Shown here: positions 25,801 through 34,613 of the stretch, one piece after another
Numbering within the stretch: position 1 is the first letter of the stretch
Layout of the letters: every line of letters starts with the position of its first letter
Source: GWE2-42-39 sp963662895
GTDB lineage: Bacteria > Bacteroidota > Bacteroidia > Bacteroidales > Prolixibacteraceae
DNA: 64,000 nucleotides
Assembly: GCA_963662895.1 (NCBI GenBank)
Contig: OY759981.1
Location: forward strand, 1,674,001-1,738,000
Direction: 5' to 3'
Translations under genes and position numbers: made by a program
The notes under the pieces: generated by a model
Told to the model about the DNA's origin: nothing
The model's input: the letters and a program-made list of their open reading frames with translations, nothing else
Databases searched by the model: none

Positions 25801-26248
25801 ATACTTTTTCATCATTCAGTAATCCTGATAAAGGGGCAACGCATTCATCCTTCCCGCAAAATTTCAGGCGGCGGATGAAAAAGGATTTTACTTCTTTGTC
25901 GCTGGCTTTGTCAATTGCTTTTAGCAATGTTTCAGTAACCAGTTTCCTTGTTTGTTCCCGGTTAGGTGCACCGCTGTATACTGCCAGCGATTCGATGGCA
26001 AAGCGGGCCTGAGTGTCGTCTCCTGTTCCGGGAGGAACAATCATATTACAGAAACCTGTTATTCCTGCTTCACCCAAATCGATTATTTCCTGAACCAGTT
26101 GGTCTGAATATTTTATATCATCAGCCGGGAACTGGGCAAGAATATCGGCAACTTTGGTCGTAAGTGTCCGTTTATCCTGCGCCTGGGCCCCGCTTGCAAC
26201 CCATGTGCACAAAAAGGCAATTAATATATATTTGAAAATATTTTTCAT
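22859..26248 (-). CDS. Exported HEAT-repeat protein with two DUF1080 domains
   Basis: 1,129 residues with a signal peptide (FKYILIAFLCTWVASGAQAQ). Residues ~30-700 are alpha-helical HEAT-like repeats (many VLTSIGTEKAASAMLAALDG-type units). Two DUF1080 domains follow, opened by FVPIFNGKDLSGWQG near residue 731 and FQLLFNGKNLDGWVGN near 940; the second is the more complete (HGHGNLYTEKEYSNFIFRFE, GANNGLGVHAP). DUF1080 is a concanavalin-like family that includes 3-keto-glycoside hydrolases/lyases. It follows the exported Gfo/Idh/MocA gene by 16 bases, so the two may form 3-keto-sugars and cleave them in the periplasm. That role is inferred; the family call is firm. Confidence 0.85.
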   Translation of the reverse strand: MKNIFKYILIAFLCTWVASGAQAQDKRTLTTKVADILAQFPADDIKYSDQLVQEIIDLGEAGITGFCNMIVPPGTGDDTQARFAIESLAVYSGAPNREQTRKLVTETLLKAIDKASDKEVKSFFIRRLKFCGKDECVAPLSGLLNDEKVSGPAVVVLTSIGTEKAASAMLAALDGATGTTQTELIKALGILKYKPATSALTSLAKKQGEAKKQALCALAEIGEPQAVSTFTDAAKAVNYSADASETMISYLHFANRLAEIGNKDAAQKLCKSVLKNCKTQEQLIFRSSAIKTLRTYWEGETISLLLKEIGNPDKAYRAAVLNVASDGMTSSEAVLWVAAMKKVPVETKVQIISTLAKRPEPIVLSGCIMPSLDDASSEVKIEAIHALAINQGSKAIPVLLKQLDKTSQKEELAAIKTALLQTCTTRDCTSLAEKLDRSKDQKAILLLEVMATRRATGYFGKAINLCSSENKDLKAVAFASLKTMAAPGNLDELINLLKKTSGKDEIEETQQAVIAVLQTGEAEQNLVLQQMNTAGMKTKLLPVLPFLNNPEAFSTVTTIIENGTSEEKQAAYEALLNWKNTDAIPYLYSIIESERFAASRDKTFNTYLRQVSNSNFPDDQKLLLVRKLLPVCQNNQEKSQLIKSAGTIKTFLSLVFVSGFLDDEELSAPAASAAMKIMLPTPGGNNGLQGVFVRSVAEKVMEKISGPDSQYFKIDIREFLEKMPAEKGFVPIFNGKDLSGWQGLVGNPIARTKMSAKELAKKQEEANKKILENWSVKDGAIAFNGKGANLCTMKKYGDFEMLVDWRITKDGDSGIYLRGSPQVQIWDIARVNVGAQVGSGGLYNNEKNPAEPLVLADNPVGEWNTFRIKMIGEKVTVYLNGQLVVDNVTMENYWDRSIPIFPKEAIELQAHGTDLAFRNIFVREINSDQTELSDQEKAEGFQLLFNGKNLDGWVGNKIDYTVENGTIVIRPVDHGHGNLYTEKEYSNFIFRFEFKLTPGANNGLGVHAPLEGDAAYVGKEIQILDNTAPVYAKLKPYQYHGSVYGTIPAKRGFLKPVGEWNSEEVIVKGDNFKVILNGEVILDGNVKEASKNGTADHKDHPGLLRHTGHIGFLGHGSELWFRNIRIKEL

Positions 26249-26264
26249 TGTTCTTTGTTTTTAA

Positions 26265-27518
26265 TTAGATTTTCCAGGTTCCCCGCATCGGTTGATTGAT
26301 GAGGCGGTTTGCTTCTTCGTCGTTTATAAATTCCTGTTTCTCCGGGTCGAAGTTCAATGTGCGTCCCAGCCGAAGGGCAACAGCGCCCATATTTACAATG
26401 GTAGCCGAACGGTAACCATTTTCTTCGTTCAGCGCAAATTTCTTACGGGTACGTACCGATTCTGAAAAGAGAGTAATTTGCGGTTCTGGGTCGGGCAAGG
26501 TGTCAATCAACGACATGATATTTGGAATATCTGATTTAAAACCTTTATAGATTTTCCCGTTTGGCCCTTCAATGTATGCTGCATCTTTGTCTTTGTTTTC
26601 CCCGTCAAGGATAATCTGGCAGCCATCTGCATAGGTGTAAGTAATTTTTCGCCAGGTTCCAACGGCATCATAATGTTGTTGAGGGGCGTCCACTTCAACT
26701 TTTACGGGGCTGGTTTCATCTTTCCCAAGCATGTATTGTACCGGGTCGATGTAGTGTTGTCCCATATCGCCGAGCCCTCCGGCATCGTAATCCCAGTAAC
26801 CCCGGAATGTTTGGTGTGTACGGTGTACATTATACGGTTTTTCGGGCGCCGGTCCCAGCCACATGTCATAATTAAGTACATCGGGTACCGGTTGAGGGGT
26901 AAGGTTGGTTTTTCCCACCCAGTAAAATTTCCAGTTAAAGCCGGTTATCCCGCTGATGGTTACTTTTAGTGGCCAGCCCAGTATGCCACTGTCGATTACT
27001 TTTTTGAGCGGTTTCACGGTTGTTCCCAGTCCGTAGAAAGTGCTTTTAAAACGGAACCATGTGTTCAGTCTGAACATGCGCCCGTTTGCATTAATTGCTT
27101 CAACAACCCGTTTGCCTTCACCAATAGTACGGGTCATCGGTTTTTCGCACCAGACATCTTTCCCGGCTTCAGCAGCCATTACTGACATGATACCGTGCCA
27201 GTGGGGGGGCGTGGCAATATGTACAATGTCAATATCCGGACGTAGCAATAATTCCCTGAAATCGGAATACGTTTTTACATCCGGCCCTGTGATTTGCAAT
27301 GCCTTTTCCAGGTGCGATTTGTCCACATCACATATAGCTACCACCCGGGTGCCTTCGTACGGAATATGTCCGCGTCCCATACCTCCAACTCCGATAATGG
27401 CTTTGGTTAGCTGATCGCTGGGCGCCAGGTACCCCTGTCCAAGCACATGCCTCGGAATAATGGTAATACCTGCTCCTGCAATCAACGATTTCTTTAAAAA
27501 GTTCCTGCGGTTGTCCAT
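26265..27518 (-). CDS. Tat-exported Gfo/Idh/MocA-family oxidoreductase
   Basis: 417 residues. The N-terminus NRRNFLKKSLIAGAGITI fits a twin-arginine signal (RRxFLK), implying periplasmic folding with bound NAD(P). The Rossmann glycine motif is GVGGMGRG; WCEKPMTRTIGEGKRVVEAI holds the conserved EKP; GGLGDMGQHYIDPVQYMLG is the later active-site region. Such enzymes oxidise or reduce sugars, often at C3 of glycosides. It is the first gene of a two-gene operon with the DUF1080 protein, so a linked 3-keto-sugar role is plausible. The substrate is not known. Confidence 0.88.
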   Translation of the reverse strand: MDNRRNFLKKSLIAGAGITIIPRHVLGQGYLAPSDQLTKAIIGVGGMGRGHIPYEGTRVVAICDVDKSHLEKALQITGPDVKTYSDFRELLLRPDIDIVHIATPPHWHGIMSVMAAEAGKDVWCEKPMTRTIGEGKRVVEAINANGRMFRLNTWFRFKSTFYGLGTTVKPLKKVIDSGILGWPLKVTISGITGFNWKFYWVGKTNLTPQPVPDVLNYDMWLGPAPEKPYNVHRTHQTFRGYWDYDAGGLGDMGQHYIDPVQYMLGKDETSPVKVEVDAPQQHYDAVGTWRKITYTYADGCQIILDGENKDKDAAYIEGPNGKIYKGFKSDIPNIMSLIDTLPDPEPQITLFSESVRTRKKFALNEENGYRSATIVNMGAVALRLGRTLNFDPEKQEFINDEEANRLINQPMRGTWKI

Positions 27519-27673
27519 GTTTATTTTGTATTTAGGTTTAAATATTTCTGAAAGCTAATTTACAAATACAATGTGTAATAGCAGGGGTAATAAATGGGGT
27601 AATAAAAAAAATATTCAGAAAAATACGGATAAATGATTCAGGTTCTTTCAACCCTCTGGCTATTTTCAGTACA

Positions 27674-28720
27674 CTATCCGTTACTAAGAATATCCGACAA
27701 TGCAGCCACTATTTTTTCAGGAGGTAAGATGTGATCTGCAGCACCTATTTTAATTGCTTCACCAGGCATCCCGAAAACGATGCAACTGGCTTCATCCTGA
27801 ACAATTGTTACTGCATTGTTTTTTTTCATATTCCGCAATTCTTTGGCTCCGTCTTTTCCCATTCCTGTAAGCAGAACACCAATTGCTTTAGAACCAACCA
27901 TTTCTGTAACCGAACGAAACAAAAAGTCGACAGAGGGGCACATCCCATTCTCAGGAGGAAGTTTCTGTAATTTGATTTTCAAATCACGGGTAATTCCCAT
28001 TTGATAATTTTCGGGAGCGATGTACGCATTTCCAGGCAAAAGATTTTCGCCGTCAACAGCAACGGATAAAGGAATATTCGATGAAAGGGCCAGCCAGTCC
28101 CTGAACCCGTTTGTAAATCCTTTTGCAATGTGCTGGACAATTAGAACAGGAACGGATAATTCTTTTGGTATTTTCGATAAAATGGCCTGTAAAATGATTG
28201 GTCCTCCGGTAGATGCCCCGATCGCAACAAGCTGAATATCCCTGGTTTTCACAAATGCTTTTGGCCGATTCGGAGTTTTTTTTGGCCTGGTAGCCGATTG
28301 TCCGGGGAACCGTCTGACGACCTTTACTTCCGACATCAATTTAACCGTTTTTATCAGGTTATCACGGGCTGTTTTATAATCAGGATGCCCAATCCCCGGA
28401 GGCCTTACCACTACAGCCAGGGCGCCTGCTTCAATCAGTTTAAAAGAGTTTTCCATTTCTTTTACCTGCAAACTGCCGCTGACAATAACAATTGGGGTCG
28501 GGAACGATTCCATAATGGCACGGGTCGCTTCATAGCCATCCATCACCGGCATGTGAACGTCCATGGTGATTACGTTGGGCCGTTTTTTTTCTACCATTTT
28601 TAAGGCTTCTAACCCCGAATTCGCAACGCCCACTACCTGAATATCGGGGTCGGAAGATAAAAGGTACACCAGAAATTGCTGTATAACTTCTGAATCGTCA
28701 ACTACCAATACATTGATCAT
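27674..28720 (-). CDS. cheB: Chemotaxis protein-glutamate methylesterase
   Basis: 348 residues. An N-terminal receiver (VLVVDDSEVIQQFLVYLL; Asp in VITMDVHMPVMDGYEATR) is joined to a CheB methylesterase domain. Catalytic elements are AIGASTGGP (Ser near residue 169), VPVLIVQHIAKGFT (His) and LTGMGKDGAKELRNMKK (Asp). It would demethylate or deamidate the receptor encoded upstream. It is the last gene of the chemosensory operon, 11 bases after cheA, equivalent to wspF in the Wsp layout. Confidence 0.94.
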   Translation of the reverse strand: MINVLVVDDSEVIQQFLVYLLSSDPDIQVVGVANSGLEALKMVEKKRPNVITMDVHMPVMDGYEATRAIMESFPTPIVIVSGSLQVKEMENSFKLIEAGALAVVVRPPGIGHPDYKTARDNLIKTVKLMSEVKVVRRFPGQSATRPKKTPNRPKAFVKTRDIQLVAIGASTGGPIILQAILSKIPKELSVPVLIVQHIAKGFTNGFRDWLALSSNIPLSVAVDGENLLPGNAYIAPENYQMGITRDLKIKLQKLPPENGMCPSVDFLFRSVTEMVGSKAIGVLLTGMGKDGAKELRNMKKNNAVTIVQDEASCIVFGMPGEAIKIGAADHILPPEKIVAALSDILSNG

Positions 28721-28731
28721 ATTCCGGCTTA

Positions 28732-31017
28732 TTAGATTAGTTTCTTTATTACATCCAACAAATTGCCCTGATCGAAACTACTTTTTATAATATAGGCATT
28801 CGCCCCGGCTTCAATTCCCCGCTCCCTGTCATCGCGTGATTCAAGAGATGTAACAAGAACTACCGGTATTTCGCTTAGGTTTTTGTCTCCCCTTATTTTT
28901 GAAGTTAATTCAAATCCGTTCATCCTGGGCATGTCAACATCCGAAACAACTAAATCGAATTCATCGCTTTTTGCCCGGATGTATGCATCATACCCGTCAA
29001 CTGCCACAGTAACCAGGTAACCTGCGTTTTCCAAAATATTTTTAAGTAAGGTCCGTGAAGTAATGGAGTCTTCAGCAACAAGAATTTTTTCTGAACGAGG
29101 GACATTTATTTCCTCAGTAACCGCTTCTTTTCCTTTACCAATTGCATGGGAAACCGATTTCATGAGATCGGAAACATGCAGCACAGGAACTATTTTTCCG
29201 GATCCTAAAATAGTCGCACCGGATATATTTCTGACTCTTTTCAGCAATTTGCCCAATCCTTTGACAAGCACCTGGTGTTCATCAAGTATTTCATCGACTT
29301 TAAATGCAATCCGGTTTTCTCCTAACGCCAAAACGATGGCCCGAATAAAATCTTTTGTTTCAGAAGTCTTTAGTCGTGAAGTTCCGTTTTTCTTTTTGGG
29401 CAGTCCCAGTACTTTGGCAAGGTCAACAAGGGGAATGACTGAATCATCGATGCGGACCGTTTCGTGGTTTTCAACCGTTTTAACAGCATCCGGCTGCAAT
29501 CGTATCACATGAACCACATTCATGGTCGGTACAATAAACATGGACTCTCCCAAACGTATAAGAATTCCCCGGAAAGTTGCCAGTGTCATGGGCAGAAGAA
29601 TTTTTATGACGGTTCCTTTGTGTTCTTCTGTATCCAGAGATAGCCGTCCGTTCAGTTTTTCAACCTTTTCGCGGACGATTGAAAGCCCTAACCCACGGCC
29701 GGAAAGATCGGTTATGATCGGGCTTGTAGAAACCCCCGATTGGAAAATGAGAAAAGGAATTTCGTCAGGATTCATCTTTTCGGCTGATTCGGAAGAAATA
29801 ATTCCCGCTTTAACCGCGGCTTTGAGTACCTGTTCTTTATTAACTCCCTTACCATCGTCCGAGATTGTCACTTCCACATGACCACTGGCTTTCGCGAGAA
29901 AAGAGAGGTTTATCTTCCCTCTCTGCGTTTTATTTTGCTGTTTACGCACTTCAGGTATATCAATACCGTGATCGATGCTGTTACGGATAAGATGAATCAA
30001 AGGGTCTTTTAGTTCTTCGAGGATACGTTTGTCAATTTCCAGTTCTGCCCCGTGAATGGTAAAATCGATTTCTTTATGCTGGTCACGCGCAATTTTACGT
30101 ACCATGGGAGGGAATACCTCTACCAGAGAGGAAACAGGCAACATGAGAACCTGTTTCATTGCATCAAGGTGGTCGTTTACCATGCGTTCCAGAACATACT
30201 GGTCATGTTGCATCGACCCGGAAACCAAGGCTAGCTGGGTTCCCAGGTGATTTAAACGTAATTCAAAGTTTTCAAACCATTCGTTCCATTCCTCCAGGGT
30301 GGGCCGGCTCTTACGCCTCCTCCAATTTTGTGTTTCTGTCTTACATTCCATAAGATCGTTCAGGATCGTACGAATTTCATCGGTTTGCTGAATAAATGAT
30401 ATTTTTGCCTGTAAGAATTCTTCCGCCTGGAGAAGAAGAGGATCTAATTTTGAGATAGGAATACGTACGGCCTCCTCAAGTGCTTGTGTTCTGTATTTGA
30501 CCGGATCAACGGCTGGTACAGGTTCCGGCGAAACAGCTTTTGCAGGTTTGATATTCGCTGTTTGTTGTTTCTCCTGATGAAATGCGGGATTTATCCTTCC
30601 AAGGCTTTGGGGATCGTTGACAGCTTGCCGTAACTGTTGGATGATCTCTTTCATTTCTTGTTTTCCCTCTGCTTCCGGTTCTTCAGGAATGAGTTTTGTA
30701 AGGATTTCAGAGGTTTTAAAAAAAAGATCAAGGATTTCCTGGTTCAGGGGAATTTCCTTTCTTTTTAAGGTGGCAAAGAGGCTTTCCAGTGGCTGACAGA
30801 CAGATTCGATGTCTTTTTGTCCGATAGAACGTGCTGCCCCTTTCAGACTATGGACTTCGCGGAACATATTTTCAATGATTCCTGAAAGGATTGGCTCTGA
30901 AGGTCTCTTCTCCATCTCTATTAAACCGGAAGAAAGGGCCTTGAGGTGATCTCCCGCTTCAATGCGAAAAGTTGCCTGAATTCGTTTCAGAAATTCACTG
31001 TCTCTACTGTCCATCAT
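28732..31017 (-). CDS. CheA-type histidine kinase with C-terminal receiver (WspE-like)
   Basis: 761 residues. An Hpt domain at the N-terminus has the phospho-histidine near residue 56 (MFREVHSLKGAARSIG). The dimerisation and ATPase parts show HLIRNSIDHGIDIPEVRKQQ, ISDDGKGVNKEQVLKAAVKA and LSGRGLGLSIVREKVEKLNG. A CheW-like domain follows, and a receiver at ~640-761 has its Asp in DLVVSDVDMPRMNGFEL. No clear CheY-binding P2 domain is seen. A CheA-REC fusion is typical of WspE and other non-motility chemosensory systems. It sits between the receptor gene (21 bases upstream) and cheB. Confidence 0.93.
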   Translation of the reverse strand: MMDSRDSEFLKRIQATFRIEAGDHLKALSSGLIEMEKRPSEPILSGIIENMFREVHSLKGAARSIGQKDIESVCQPLESLFATLKRKEIPLNQEILDLFFKTSEILTKLIPEEPEAEGKQEMKEIIQQLRQAVNDPQSLGRINPAFHQEKQQTANIKPAKAVSPEPVPAVDPVKYRTQALEEAVRIPISKLDPLLLQAEEFLQAKISFIQQTDEIRTILNDLMECKTETQNWRRRKSRPTLEEWNEWFENFELRLNHLGTQLALVSGSMQHDQYVLERMVNDHLDAMKQVLMLPVSSLVEVFPPMVRKIARDQHKEIDFTIHGAELEIDKRILEELKDPLIHLIRNSIDHGIDIPEVRKQQNKTQRGKINLSFLAKASGHVEVTISDDGKGVNKEQVLKAAVKAGIISSESAEKMNPDEIPFLIFQSGVSTSPIITDLSGRGLGLSIVREKVEKLNGRLSLDTEEHKGTVIKILLPMTLATFRGILIRLGESMFIVPTMNVVHVIRLQPDAVKTVENHETVRIDDSVIPLVDLAKVLGLPKKKNGTSRLKTSETKDFIRAIVLALGENRIAFKVDEILDEHQVLVKGLGKLLKRVRNISGATILGSGKIVPVLHVSDLMKSVSHAIGKGKEAVTEEINVPRSEKILVAEDSITSRTLLKNILENAGYLVTVAVDGYDAYIRAKSDEFDLVVSDVDMPRMNGFELTSKIRGDKNLSEIPVVLVTSLESRDDRERGIEAGANAYIIKSSFDQGNLLDVIKKLI

Positions 31018-31038
31018 TCATTTTTTAGGTTCACATTC

Positions 31039-32679
31039 CTATCCTTTTTGTTCTACCAGGTCTTTCAGTTTTTGACCCAGTTCATGAAGGCTTTTTGCCG
31101 ATTTTTCGGTTTGTACCATACTTGCGGCTGTTTCGGTCCCGGCCTGATTGATGTTTTGCATGGCGACACTGATCTGTTCCATCCCGATCACCTGTTGCTG
31201 GATCGAAGCAACAATCTGGGTCGCTGCCTGAACTGCTTCGTTACTGCTTTGTGCCAGTATCCGGATTGCCTCTCCTGCCTGCATCGATTGTTGTTCCCCG
31301 GCCTCCACGGCTTTGGTGCCCTGTTCGGTTGCCATCACCGCGGCACTGGTTGCTTTCTGTATATCATTCAGAATGTCGCGAACCTGTAACGTCGCCTGTT
31401 TCGACTGTTCTGCCATATTTTTAATTTCCTGGGCAACAACAGCAAAACCTTTTCCCTGTTCACCTGCTTTTGCAGCTTCGATAGCAGCATTAACCGCCAG
31501 CAGGTTCGATTGGTCGGCAATATCGGTTACCGATGCAATAATTCCTCCGATGGACTGGCTTTGCTCGCTCAACCGGACAATCGTCTGGGCAATCGAATCC
31601 ATTTGTGTACGGATTTTATTCATCCCGCTAATGGTTTCTTCCACTGATTTTTTACCATCCTCGAAAACCTGAACTACTTTTTGGGCGCTGTCAACAACAT
31701 TTTTCGCTTTTTGTGCCGATTGTTTAGAGGCTTGTTGCACCTCTTCCACTGTTGTAGACGTTTCGTTAATGGCAGTGGCTGTTTCGGCAGTTCCTGATGC
31801 AACCTGCGTGGTAGCTGCCAGAATTTGTGAAGAAGAGGTTGCAAGAACATTGATGGTTGCCTTTACTTCTTCAACCAGTTCAATTAATTCTTTTTCCTGT
31901 TGCAACTGTTTTGAAATTTCCTTTATGAAAGACTGAATCATGAACCCAAATTCTCCGGATCCTCGTTCATACCCTTGGGTATCCATGCCGATATCTCTGG
32001 AAATAACCAATTTGGTGACAATTTGCAACGGTTTTAAGATACTCCGGGTAATTGCAACAGCTATTGACGCTGCAAGAATAATAGCAAAAATTCCTAAAAT
32101 AAGCATTAACCTTCTCATTACATTGTACGAATCTGTGGCCTCATTGTAACGTGTCAAGGATATTTCCCGTTCAATGTCATTGAGCTTTTGCATTGAATTT
32201 ACCCATTCCCGTACCTTGGGGCGCACTTGATTCGTTAATACCACCATTGCTTCATCGTATTTGTCTTCACCTGCCATCCGGATTACAGTATTGTTATGGC
32301 TTCTGGATTCAGCCATAAGATCCTGTATTGTAGTAATATGATTTTCTAATAATGGTTCACCAATGACCATTTCCCGGTATTTCTCAAAACTTTCATTGAA
32401 CTCTTTCCGGATGTTTTCAATTACTAATTTTTTTCTTTCCAGCGAGTCTCTCGAATTATCGAGAAGGATTGTACGGATTTGAATTGAAACCTCCATTACA
32501 TTGTTAACCAGATTATGAGTCAATTCAATCCGTACATTCTGATTCATAACAATATTGGTCAGATTAGTTTCGATTCTTCTTTGAGAATTGAGCCCAAATC
32601 CGATTAAAATAAGAATAAGGACCAGCATGATACTGAACCCAAATGCCAGTCGCGTTCCGATTTTCATATTTTTAAACAT
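31039..32679 (-). CDS. Methyl-accepting chemoreceptor
   Basis: 546 residues. Two membrane segments, near residues 9-30 (AFGFSIMLVLILILIGFGLN) and 190-213, flank a ~160-residue periplasmic four-helix bundle of the 4HB_MCP type (QRRIETNLTNIVMNQNVRI). A HAMP-like linker and a long signalling coiled coil follow, with the hairpin tip in NAAIEAAKAGEQGKGFAVVA and EIKNMAEQSKQATLQVRDIL. There is no C-terminal NWETF-type tether. It is the only receptor in the operon, and the sensed signal is unknown. The CheW partner genes flank it. Confidence 0.92.
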   Translation of the reverse strand: MFKNMKIGTRLAFGFSIMLVLILILIGFGLNSQRRIETNLTNIVMNQNVRIELTHNLVNNVMEVSIQIRTILLDNSRDSLERKKLVIENIRKEFNESFEKYREMVIGEPLLENHITTIQDLMAESRSHNNTVIRMAGEDKYDEAMVVLTNQVRPKVREWVNSMQKLNDIEREISLTRYNEATDSYNVMRRLMLILGIFAIILAASIAVAITRSILKPLQIVTKLVISRDIGMDTQGYERGSGEFGFMIQSFIKEISKQLQQEKELIELVEEVKATINVLATSSSQILAATTQVASGTAETATAINETSTTVEEVQQASKQSAQKAKNVVDSAQKVVQVFEDGKKSVEETISGMNKIRTQMDSIAQTIVRLSEQSQSIGGIIASVTDIADQSNLLAVNAAIEAAKAGEQGKGFAVVAQEIKNMAEQSKQATLQVRDILNDIQKATSAAVMATEQGTKAVEAGEQQSMQAGEAIRILAQSSNEAVQAATQIVASIQQQVIGMEQISVAMQNINQAGTETAASMVQTEKSAKSLHELGQKLKDLVEQKG

Positions 32680-32706
32680 TTTTATCCCTCCTGATTTTTA
32701 CTTTTT

Positions 32707-33228
32707 TCAGATGATTTTATCATTCACAATAATACTTTTGTCCGCTAGTATCTTTTCGGCGTTTAATACGATTAAATTTCTGCTGGTTACACCTTTCACA
32801 TATTCGGAGCCAATCCCTGAAACCGCTTCCGGGACTGCCTTAATGTCTTCCACTTCGATGGTTTCTTCTCCCTGTATGGTATCGGCAAGAATTCCGAATT
32901 CCATTTGTTCATCCCGGAGAATAATTACTTTATTTAGTTCGCCAATGCCTTTCTCCGGGAGGTTGAAAAATTTTTTCAGATTAACCACTGCCAGTATTTG
33001 CCCCCTGATATTAATGATTCCAAGAACATACGGAGGAATCCCCGGAAGCGGGGAAAAATCCTTCAATGGATACACTTCCCGGATAAAGGAGGATTCGATG
33101 CCATAAGTCTCTGGGCCCAGGGTAAAGGATACAAGTTCCAGAAGGGCTGATGCCGCTTTTTTCTGTCCGGGCTCTTTCGCCATCTCTGCGGCACGCATTT
33201 TTAATACGGTCTGTACTTCTTTTTTCAC
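32707..33228 (-). CDS. cheW: CheW-type coupling protein (first of two)
   Basis: 173 residues with one CheW/SH3-like domain (LVSFTLGPETYGIESSFIRE, PPYVLGIINIRGQILAVVNL) after a basic N-terminal ~30 residues. It links receptor to CheA. It lies between cheR-TPR (17 bases upstream) and the receptor gene (27 bases downstream). It differs clearly from the second CheW at 34614-35135, so the two may serve different contacts, as WspB and WspD do. Confidence 0.92.
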   Translation of the reverse strand: MKKEVQTVLKMRAAEMAKEPGQKKAASALLELVSFTLGPETYGIESSFIREVYPLKDFSPLPGIPPYVLGIINIRGQILAVVNLKKFFNLPEKGIGELNKVIILRDEQMEFGILADTIQGEETIEVEDIKAVPEAVSGIGSEYVKGVTSRNLIVLNAEKILADKSIIVNDKII

Positions 33229-33245
33229 TTGTATTTTGTTTAGTC

Positions 33246-34613
33246 TTATATTTCTTCTCTCAGATTATCCTGAACAATCCCGCGGATATAGCTTGCCGAC
33301 AATCCTTCCGATCCAGGAAGAATATCTTCATTGCTGAAGGAATTCAACATGGTAAGAACATTTCTGAGATGTTTTTTTGCATGCTTCGTCTGGCCGTTAC
33401 GGAGGTATAAGTTCCCCAGGGCAAGATGAGCCATGATGAAATCCGGATCGAGATAAATTGCCTGTTTAAGAGAAGCGATAGATTCCTCGGGTTGTTCCAT
33501 CTCCTGAAAAATAGAGGCCCTTAGAAAATACAGGTTTTTGTCCAGTTTGTCGGTTCCAATTCTTTGATTACATGCAGCAAGGGCTTCTGCCAGCCTTCCC
33601 TGATTGGCCAAAACCCGGATATTCTCTGTTGTTGTTTCTTTTTCCCTGCTATCATCAATAAGCTGGGGCTTTTCGGAAGCCTGATCCGACCTGTTATCCG
33701 TTTCCGGAACGGGAAAATAAAACTTTTTCGTGACAGGTTTTAACGGAGGGGTGATGGGAATTTTCTTATTCCCTTTCCGGTACAAAATTGCCCCGGAAAA
33801 ATTAACCGGAGAAAACCGGGAAAATACCAGGGACGACAGTTCACAGGAGGCAACAGCCAGCCAACCATCATTTTTAAGAGACTGATAGAGTTGCCGGGAA
33901 ATTTTATTGATCCGGTCATCGGTAAAATACATGAGCACATTGCGGCAGAAAATAATATCCATATCATTGGTATGGTTCCCGGCAGAGGGATAATTGTCTT
34001 CAACAAGATTCAGGTTGACAAAATTGACCATCTTCCTGATTTTAGGCAGAATTTCATACGTTTTTTCATCCCTGCGAATGAAATAGTCATTGATGACCCA
34101 TTTGGGGCAATTGCGGAACGACCATTTACTGTATCTTCCTTCTCTTGCCTTATCTAAAGCTTTTGAATTGATATCGCTTGCCAGTATCGAAATATTCCAG
34201 TTACTTAAATCCGGAATGGCTTTACATAGCGCAATAGCAAGTGAATAAGGTTCTTCGCCGGTAGAACAGCCTGCACTCCATATCCTGATATTCTTATCAC
34301 CGTTTTTTCGGGATGCAACCATTTCCGGGAAAATAAAATCGACAAGTGCAGAAAAAACCATGGGTTCCCGCCAGAAGAAAGTTTCTGAAATAGTTAAGTA
34401 AGACGCAAAAATTCCGATCTGCTTTTTATCTAGTCTATTGGTTAATAGCCAGTTTATGAAATGGTCATCATTTTGGAACCCCAACTCTTTGGCAGCCTGC
34501 GACAGGTTACGGGTAAATATTCCTTGTCTTTCTTCCGGAAAATGAAGTCCCAGTCGCGATGCAATTAGTTCACAAACCTTTGATAGTCCGGTATTTTTCT
34601 GAACGCTATTCAT
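33246..34613 (-). CDS. CheR-type receptor methyltransferase with TPR tail (WspC-like)
   Basis: 455 residues. The N-terminal helical subdomain and SAM-binding core are seen in IRIWSAGCSTGEEPYSLAIA, ILASDINSKALDKAREGRYS and DIIFCRNVLMYFTDDRINKI. The last ~120 residues contain TPR units (LYFLRASIFQEMEQPEESIA, DPDFIMAHLALGNLYLRNG). A CheR-TPR fusion is characteristic of WspC and Frz-type systems. It starts directly after the second CheW gene (stop 34614, start 34613). Confidence 0.93.
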   Translation of the reverse strand: MNSVQKNTGLSKVCELIASRLGLHFPEERQGIFTRNLSQAAKELGFQNDDHFINWLLTNRLDKKQIGIFASYLTISETFFWREPMVFSALVDFIFPEMVASRKNGDKNIRIWSAGCSTGEEPYSLAIALCKAIPDLSNWNISILASDINSKALDKAREGRYSKWSFRNCPKWVINDYFIRRDEKTYEILPKIRKMVNFVNLNLVEDNYPSAGNHTNDMDIIFCRNVLMYFTDDRINKISRQLYQSLKNDGWLAVASCELSSLVFSRFSPVNFSGAILYRKGNKKIPITPPLKPVTKKFYFPVPETDNRSDQASEKPQLIDDSREKETTTENIRVLANQGRLAEALAACNQRIGTDKLDKNLYFLRASIFQEMEQPEESIASLKQAIYLDPDFIMAHLALGNLYLRNGQTKHAKKHLRNVLTMLNSFSNEDILPGSEGLSASYIRGIVQDNLREEI

